From Pleurocapsa minor HA4230-MV1 (GTDB lineage: Bacteria > Cyanobacteriota > Cyanobacteriia > Cyanobacteriales > Xenococcaceae), in assembly GCA_019359095.1 (NCBI GenBank), contig JAHHHZ010000033.1:35456-99455 (forward strand): a DNA stretch of 64,000 nucleotides, in the 5' to 3' direction. Both the position numbers and the translations under genes were made by a program. Of the stretch, positions 59,015 to 64,000 are shown one piece after another (position 1 is the stretch's first letter; each line of letters opens with the position of its first letter). The notes beneath the pieces were generated by a model. That model did not search any database, was not told the DNA's origin, and worked only from the letters and a program-made list of their open reading frames with translations.

Positions 59015-59776
59015 ATGAAACATCATATTGGTTTTAGTCAGTCAGATCTTGGTGCAGATGCCCCTCAATCGGTAATATTATCTGGAGAGCCTGAGCGATC
59101 GCACTATATCGCGCAAACTTACTTGGAAAACGTCAAATTACTATCACAATATAGAGGACTTAATAGTTATTTGGGCAAATTGCCCAACGGTAAGCCTATA
59201 TTAGTTGCTACTAGTGGAATGGGCGCTCCTTCTTTAAGTATCGTAGTCAATGAATTAGTGCAAGTTGGAATTAAGCGGTTTATTCGAGTTGGTACTTGTG
59301 GTTCAATTCAGCCTTTTATTTTAGTTGGTGACATTGTTATATCCCAAGCAAGTTTATGTCGGCAAGGGGCAGCTTTAGACATTGCTCCCCCAGAGTATCC
59401 TGCCGTCGCAGATCCCTTTTTAACCGTGGCTTTGGTTAAAACCGCTGCTAAATTAAATATTCCCTATCATTTAGGTATTACCGCCTCAGTAGACAGTTTT
59501 TATGAAGGACAAGAAAGAGTTGAGTCTTCGGCTAATCCCCATCTTCAGTCTTGGCTTAGAGGAATTACTGCCCAATATCGCCAGCTCAACATTTTAAATT
59601 ACGAAATGGAAGTAGGAACGTTATTTAAAATGGCAGGAGTATACGGTTTTCGTGCTGCTTGTGTCTGTGCCGTTGTCGCTCAACGCACCGCAAACGAGTC
59701 AATCGTAATTGAGGATAAAGATGCTGCGGTTAAACTAGCTATTGAAGTAGCTATTAAGACCATTTCTCAAGATTAA
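59015..59776 (+). CDS. Nucleoside phosphorylase (PNP/UDP family)
   Basis: A 253-residue PNP_UDP_1-family enzyme: VILSGEPERSHYIAQTYL, TSGMGAPSLSIVVNELVQVGIKRFIRVGTCGSIQP (phosphate and nucleoside site), then YEMEVGTLFKMAGVYGFRAACVCAVVAQR. It is closest to uridine phosphorylase, which splits uridine with phosphate. Its position beside defence-like genes could be chance, but nucleoside phosphorylase folds do occur in antiphage systems. Confidence 0.88.
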   Translation: MKHHIGFSQSDLGADAPQSVILSGEPERSHYIAQTYLENVKLLSQYRGLNSYLGKLPNGKPILVATSGMGAPSLSIVVNELVQVGIKRFIRVGTCGSIQPFILVGDIVISQASLCRQGAALDIAPPEYPAVADPFLTVALVKTAAKLNIPYHLGITASVDSFYEGQERVESSANPHLQSWLRGITAQYRQLNILNYEMEVGTLFKMAGVYGFRAACVCAVVAQRTANESIVIEDKDAAVKLAIEVAIKTISQD

Positions 59777-59784
59777 AACTTAGT

Positions 59785-61212
59785 TTATGAGCGAGATAAC
59801 CCTTCAATCTCTGTCTTCGTAGACAGCTTTTTAACTTGAGAATTTGACCCTAAAGAACGTTTAGCAGATACTTCTAGCTCCACTTTTAATCCTGGCTGGA
59901 GATATTCTGGAGGAATTGGCAGCTGCCCCAATTTTAAGGTAAACAAATTTCCTGATTGAGCGATCGCTTCTGGGGGAATTGCTCCTTCATACTTGGTTTG
60001 ATAAACTGTACTTCTCCCACCAAAAAAGTTCTTATCCTCTGATTCTTCGCCGACACGGTATGTAAGGGAAAAATCGGTAGCAATTAAATTTGACTGTTCA
60101 GCCTCGTCAAATACATCTAACTCTAAATTTGCCCCCTGTCCAAATAAGCCATCAATCTTTAAATCATCTACATCCTCGGTATGGACAGCATTAAATACAA
60201 ATAGCTCCGTCAGCTTATCTCGTTTGGTGGCTTTAGTTTCTAACCAAAGATCTTCGGGCAAGACAATATTGGCATCATTTGCTCCTTTAAGACTCAGGGT
60301 AATTGGCTGATCCTCAAAATTTTCTACTGGCTGGGGAGCATCCCACACCACCAAAACAGAATGTTCATGACGTGCTACCAACTCTTGATATTTGTCAGCA
60401 ATAATCGAACCTGGAGCCAACAAAGATGAGGCATTATTTTTACTCTGCCAAATGTTCCTCGATAGTGTAAAACCTCGACCTTGTAACTCACTAATCGGTG
60501 CGGTGACTTCTGGAAAATCAGGAGAGAGGGATTTATCCAGATTAATTAGGGTTAAATTGCCAATTTTGCCCTTGACACCTTTCCTGCCTTCTCTTCCCTT
60601 TCTACCTGGATAGCCGTCAGTACAGCGAAATTCTTGAGTAGTACAATTATAGTCAGGACTTCCAGGTTCACCAAAGCAGGTTTCTTCATTCCAAGAAGGG
60701 CGATCGCATTCACAACCTGCTCCACCCTCCCCTGCTCTGCCAGGATTACCACCTTCCCCTCCCGCAGCAATCACATAGATCTGCTTAAGATACTCTTTGT
60801 TACTGGTGTATACCGTTAAAGAGGCGCCATTACCTCCATTCCCGCCATCTCCGCCATCTCCTCCACTACCACCATCAGCACCCTGCAAATTCTGACCAAC
60901 ATCTTCCGTTGTCTGCTCACAAACAGCATTTTGACCTTTTGCCCCTGGTTTTCCAGTTGCACCATTTCCTCCCGCTAAATCAAGAGTCATAGATGTTCCA
61001 TCAGCAAACACCGTCAAGTTATCGCTATTGCGACCATTTTCTCCTTTTACTCCTGTTTCTCCCGTATCTCCACTTTCGCCTAAAGTTTTCACCTCTGCTG
61101 CCAGCACGTTAGAGCAGAGAAGTGATGGCATAACATTCGCCGAGGTAACAAATTGCGGAATAGATAGAATCGTCACAAATAGAGACAGTTTACTAAAAAA
61201 ACGTATGTGCAT
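59785..61212 (-). CDS. Secreted protein with collagen-like G-X-X repeats
   Basis: A 475-residue protein with a signal peptide (MHIRFFSKLSLFVTILSIPQFVTSA). Two glycine-rich blocks follow: GESGDTGETGVKGENG and GGNGATGKPGAKGQ (about 45-90), then GADGGSGGDGGDGGNGGNG and GGEGGNPGRAGEGGAG (about 105-160), with a final GYPGRKGREGRKGVKGKIG before a ~270-residue beta-rich C-terminal domain. Six or more cysteines lie between the blocks. The triplets would form collagen-like helices at the cell surface or in the sheath. The domain is unrecognised. Confidence 0.8.
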   Translation of the reverse strand: MHIRFFSKLSLFVTILSIPQFVTSANVMPSLLCSNVLAAEVKTLGESGDTGETGVKGENGRNSDNLTVFADGTSMTLDLAGGNGATGKPGAKGQNAVCEQTTEDVGQNLQGADGGSGGDGGDGGNGGNGASLTVYTSNKEYLKQIYVIAAGGEGGNPGRAGEGGAGCECDRPSWNEETCFGEPGSPDYNCTTQEFRCTDGYPGRKGREGRKGVKGKIGNLTLINLDKSLSPDFPEVTAPISELQGRGFTLSRNIWQSKNNASSLLAPGSIIADKYQELVARHEHSVLVVWDAPQPVENFEDQPITLSLKGANDANIVLPEDLWLETKATKRDKLTELFVFNAVHTEDVDDLKIDGLFGQGANLELDVFDEAEQSNLIATDFSLTYRVGEESEDKNFFGGRSTVYQTKYEGAIPPEAIAQSGNLFTLKLGQLPIPPEYLQPGLKVELEVSAKRSLGSNSQVKKLSTKTEIEGLSRS

Positions 61213-61457
61213 AGTTAAATAAAACTATTTTGAGCGCATTTTATTTATATTCGTTGTTCGTGTATCGCACATATTTATGTTTTTGTCATTATTTTGCCAG
61301 CTTTAATTGATAAAACTTAGTCTTTATAAACAATAACTGAAGTAAATTTTGCCTAATTTAATCGACAAACAAGATTAATTAAATATATAAGTAGTTTTTA
61401 ATACTATGTGTCAGATTCAGATATCTTAGGTATAAAGGCTTAAATGTGCAAAATACA

Positions 61458-62276
61458 ATGAAACGTTGGTTAATAAGTTTATTGATCATTATTTCGCTCA
61501 ATGCCGTCGGACTGGTGTACTCCGCTGACGCAGCAAGTAGCATTCAAACTTCTAATCTTACAGAACAGCAAATTTCTCAAGGTGAAAAAATCGCCAAAAA
61601 AGCTTTTCAAGCAGCACAGCAGGGCGATTTTGCTCGCTCAGAAACTTATTGGACAACTTTAGTCGAAAAGTTTCCCGAAAATCCCGCTGTTTGGAGTAAC
61701 CGTGGCAATGTTCGCATTGGTCAATATAAACTAGCTGAAGCGATCTCTGACTTCAACCATTCAATTGAAATTGCCCCAGAATACCCTGATGCTTACTTAA
61801 ATCGAGGAATTGCTTACGAAGGACAAAAACTTTGGTCTCAGGCGATCGCTGATTACAATCAGGTATTATTAATTACTCCTCAAGATCCAGTTGCTTTAAA
61901 TAATCGAGGCAATGCTAAAGCAGGACAACAACAATGGCAGGACGCATTAAATGACTATCAAAAAGCTGCCGATCTTGCTCCCACTTTTCCAATAGCACGT
62001 GGTAATGCTTCGCTAATTCAATACCAATTAGGCGATCGACCTGAAGCAATTCGTAATATGCGCAATTTAGTTCGTAAATATCCCATGTATTCTGATATGC
62101 GTGCTGCGCTGGCTGCAACTTTATGGGTAGAAGGAAAACAAGGCGAAGCAGAAAGTAATTGGGTCGCAGCGGTTGGTTTAGACAATCGCTATCAAGATCT
62201 TGACTGGATTGAAAATATTCGCCGTTGGCCACCTGCAATGATTCAAGCTTTATCCAGATTTTTAAATCTCAGTTAG
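61458..62276 (+). CDS. Periplasmic/lumenal TPR protein
   Basis: From ATG 61458 it is 272 residues (a GTG at 61446 adds four). A signal peptide (MKRWLISLLIIISLNAVGLVYSADAASS) is followed by about four TPR motifs (GEKIAKKAFQAAQQGDFARSETYW; AVWSNRGNVRIGQYKLAEAISDFNHSIEI; AYLNRGIAYEGQKLWSQAIADYNQVL; ALNNRGNAKAGQQQWQDALNDYQKAADLAP). It ends with a conserved-looking RRWPPAMIQALSRFL. Role unknown; homologues are common in cyanobacteria. It is divergent from the collagen-like gene, with about 245 bp between. Confidence 0.85.
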   Translation: MKRWLISLLIIISLNAVGLVYSADAASSIQTSNLTEQQISQGEKIAKKAFQAAQQGDFARSETYWTTLVEKFPENPAVWSNRGNVRIGQYKLAEAISDFNHSIEIAPEYPDAYLNRGIAYEGQKLWSQAIADYNQVLLITPQDPVALNNRGNAKAGQQQWQDALNDYQKAADLAPTFPIARGNASLIQYQLGDRPEAIRNMRNLVRKYPMYSDMRAALAATLWVEGKQGEAESNWVAAVGLDNRYQDLDWIENIRRWPPAMIQALSRFLNLS

Positions 62277-62337
62277 CATTTTAAACATCTAAGCTCGTCA
62301 TCAAAGACTATTGTGAAACACATTCAATCTTAAACTC

Positions 62338-62865
62338 ATGACTAATTCGCTTTCACCAGAATCCATGTCTTTCCCTGAAGCGATCGCGGCTACTCAATCT
62401 TTAATGAATCAAATTCAATCTAATCAATTAAGTGAAGTTGAAGTTCAACAAAGAGTTTCGTCTATACTAAGCAGCAAAAATGGTGGAAGAGGATTTTTTG
62501 TTGCTTATTTGACCAGCGACATGTCCTTGGCAGATAATCCTTCTACAGGAGTGCTGAATGGATTAAAATCTGCTACGGAAATTTCTAGCGAGTTATTAGT
62601 CAAAAATTTAGCTATGTCTTCAGCTATGATTGTTGCCCATAGTCTCAATCATGATTTAGAAAATGTTGCTGGATCTCAAAGAGTTTGTCAACGTACCTGT
62701 AATCTAATTCAACAACTTAACCTGCAATTGATTGAAAAGAAGCTCCAAGAAATACAGGACACGATTAAAAATGGCAGTGGTAAATATCAAAAGTTTATAG
62801 AGCGATGGGGTTACAGTACCAAACAAAAAAAAGCAATTCAAGATACTATTTCTAACTTGATTTAG
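62338..62865 (+). CDS. Hypothetical protein, 175 aa
   Basis: A mostly helical soluble protein of 175 residues: SFPEAIAATQSLMNQIQSNQLSEVEVQQRVSSILSSKNGGRGFFVAYLTSDMSLADNPS, then VLNGLKSATEISSELLVKNLAMSSAMIVAHSLNHD and QRTCNLIQQL. No family is recognised. It lies 61 bp after the TPR gene on the same strand and converges with the response regulator. Confidence 0.7.
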   Translation: MTNSLSPESMSFPEAIAATQSLMNQIQSNQLSEVEVQQRVSSILSSKNGGRGFFVAYLTSDMSLADNPSTGVLNGLKSATEISSELLVKNLAMSSAMIVAHSLNHDLENVAGSQRVCQRTCNLIQQLNLQLIEKKLQEIQDTIKNGSGKYQKFIERWGYSTKQKKAIQDTISNLI

Positions 62866-62899
62866 TTTAATTTTAAGTGAGTTACATCTTACATCTATT

Positions 62900-63613
62900 T
62901 CAAGTATCTTCAGAAACTGGGTCAACCTCAAATTTATAGCCGACACCTCTGACAGTTTGAATAAAAGATGGTTCTGCCGAATCAATCTCAATTTTTTTAC
63001 GAATCTGACCAATGTGAACATCAACGACTCTTTGATCTCCCACGTAATCATAATCCCAAACACTTTGAATCAATTCATCTCTGCGCCACACTCTTCCTGG
63101 GCGGGTAGCTAAAAAATGCAGTAAATCAAATTCTAATGCTGTCAACAGAATAAACTGCTCGTTAATTTTTACTTCTCTACGAACTGGGTCAATAACCATA
63201 TTGCTAAAAACTAAAGGTTGTTTCTCTGATGTAGAAACTGTCCGCTGTCTTTTCAAAATAGCTTTGACTCGATATTCTAATTCTTGAAGATCAAAAGGTT
63301 TAGTCAAATAATCGTCTGCACCCTTCAAAAAACCTTCTTTTTTGTCAGCAGCATCAGATCTACTTGTTAACATTAAAATAAAAACATCAGTATTTTTCTG
63401 CATCTCTTCGCACAAGTTATAGCCTAAAGCATCAGGAAGATTAACATCTAATATGACTAAATCAGGGTTAAACTGTTCAAAAGTCTTTAATGCACTTTGA
63501 CCGTCTACAGCAGACTCAAGTAAATAATCTTTTTGACTCAGAAAACGAAATATTAAATTGCGAATGGCTGGGTCATCATCTACAACTAGAATTTTGGCGG
63601 AAGCGGTATGCAT
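62900..63613 (-). CDS. OmpR/PhoB-type response regulator
   Basis: From ATG 63613 it is 237 residues; an upstream frame to 63670 adds 19 hydrophobic residues that do not fit the family. The receiver has ILVVDDDPAIRNL, phospho-acceptor Asp56 in DLVILDVNLPDALG and KPFDLQELEYRV. The winged-helix effector domain has LLTALEFDLLHFLATRPGRVWRRDEL and VDVHIGQIRKKI and the end TVRGVGYKFE. No histidine kinase is adjacent in the window. Confidence 0.9.
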   Translation of the reverse strand: MHTASAKILVVDDDPAIRNLIFRFLSQKDYLLESAVDGQSALKTFEQFNPDLVILDVNLPDALGYNLCEEMQKNTDVFILMLTSRSDAADKKEGFLKGADDYLTKPFDLQELEYRVKAILKRQRTVSTSEKQPLVFSNMVIDPVRREVKINEQFILLTALEFDLLHFLATRPGRVWRRDELIQSVWDYDYVGDQRVVDVHIGQIRKKIEIDSAEPSFIQTVRGVGYKFEVDPVSEDT

Positions 63614-63768
63614 AATTTTAACCAGTAAACTAAAAAAATAAAGCGAAAAATCGCTCAGAAAGATGAGCAAAGCTTACATTCAGTCTTCTAGACAATTATC
63701 TATGCATAACTGGATAATGCCAAGAACATAAATCATTAATCATTAATCATTTTTAAAATTATACTAAT

Positions 63769-63823
63769 AAAAAAATCTCATCTTTACCAAATACTTGCTG
63801 ATGAAGTATCTATAAATGAGATT
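63769..63823 (-). terminator. Nested hairpin terminator of the rRNA operon
   Basis: On the minus strand, outer arms AATCTCAT / ATGAGATT enclose inner arms ATACTT / AAGTAT and a run of seven T follows the outer stem. It lies about 60 bp after the 5S rRNA end. Confidence 0.7.
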
Positions 63824-63882
63824 CTTGCCACGCTATACATAGCATTTAATTATTATATGGATATGAAAAGGAAAAAAAAGGA

Positions 63883-64000
63883 ACCTGGCACTGAGCTATT
63901 TTCCCGAGGGGCTACCCCCCAAGTATCTTCGCCGCAACAGCGTTTCACCATCGAGTTCGGGATGGGGTCGAAGTGGGTCCACTGCGCTACTAGCACCAGG
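63883..64000 (-). rRNA. rrf: 5S ribosomal RNA
   Basis: The complement reads from CCTGGTGCTAGTAGCGC through GACCCCATCCCGAACTCGAT and GGTGAAACG to GTAGCCCC and ends CTCAGTGCCAGG, the standard 5S rRNA with pairing ends CCTGG / CCAGG. Its 5' end is at or one or two bases past the window edge. The 23S and 16S genes should lie beyond the right edge. Confidence 0.92.

Overview
This window is chromosomal DNA of a phycobilisome-containing cyanobacterium. The evidence is a cytochrome b6f pair (petC-petA), the phycobilisome core genes apcE and apcABC, NDH-1 subunit ndhH, the cyanobacterial DUF3067 gene, and the HIP1 octamer GCGATCGC scattered through coding and non-coding DNA. The sequence is AT-rich, with many dispersed short palindromic repeats and a large accessory fraction (Uma2 nuclease, pentapeptide and LRR proteins, CHAT protein, NACHT protein, toxin-antitoxin genes). 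This fits a large-genome chroococcal or pleurocapsalean lineage, but I cannot name the genus.

Layout. 0-2 kb: an unrecognised protein cut by the window edge and a TIM-barrel protein that looks like an MNIO/DUF692 oxidase. 2-11.5 kb: purK, a Uma2 nuclease, DUF3067, petC-petA, apcE and apcABC. 11.5-16 kb: ftsW and a large protein with two degenerate kinase domains and TPRs. 16-20 kb: a small ORF between repeats, an FAD-linked oxidase, and a two-gene recombinase cassette (tyrosine recombinase plus an IS110-Tnp-like protein) preceded by palindrome-rich DNA. 20-30 kb: housekeeping genes (queC, folK, cysteine desulfurase, folC, ndhH), then a GXWXG protein, a CarS-like membrane protein, a fatty acyl-AMP ligase and inositol-phosphate synthase. 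30-42 kb: LRR protein, SUI1/YciH, Nudix, lumenal pentapeptide protein, Ski2-like helicase, PHP phosphoesterase, AEC and MATE transporters, CHAT protease, PfkB kinase. 42-53 kb: pentapeptide/winged-helix protein with a small antitoxin-like partner, tatC, a membrane-anchored receiver protein, rplY, purA, a dihydroorotase-like protein and a PAS-GGDEF-EAL protein. 53-60 kb: a defence-like cluster with a bNACHT NTPase, a second copy of the antitoxin-like gene, a HicA-like toxin with HTH partner, a phosphorothioation-associated methyltransferase and a nucleoside phosphorylase. 60-64 kb: secreted collagen-like protein, periplasmic TPR protein, OmpR-type regulator, and the 5S rRNA end of an rRNA operon read leftwards.

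How genes work together. petC-petA supply two b6f subunits. ApcE, ApcA, ApcB and ApcC build the phycobilisome core. The strongest candidates for undescribed biology are: the tyrosine recombinase/IS110-Tnp-like pair with a perfect 14-bp inverted repeat just before its start; the duplicated 60-aa antitoxin-like gene, leader included, placed after two unrelated effector-like genes; the tandem pseudokinase-TPR receptor; and the MNIO-like enzyme with its unknown partner. Function in all of these is inferred from motifs and context by eye; no database search was possible.
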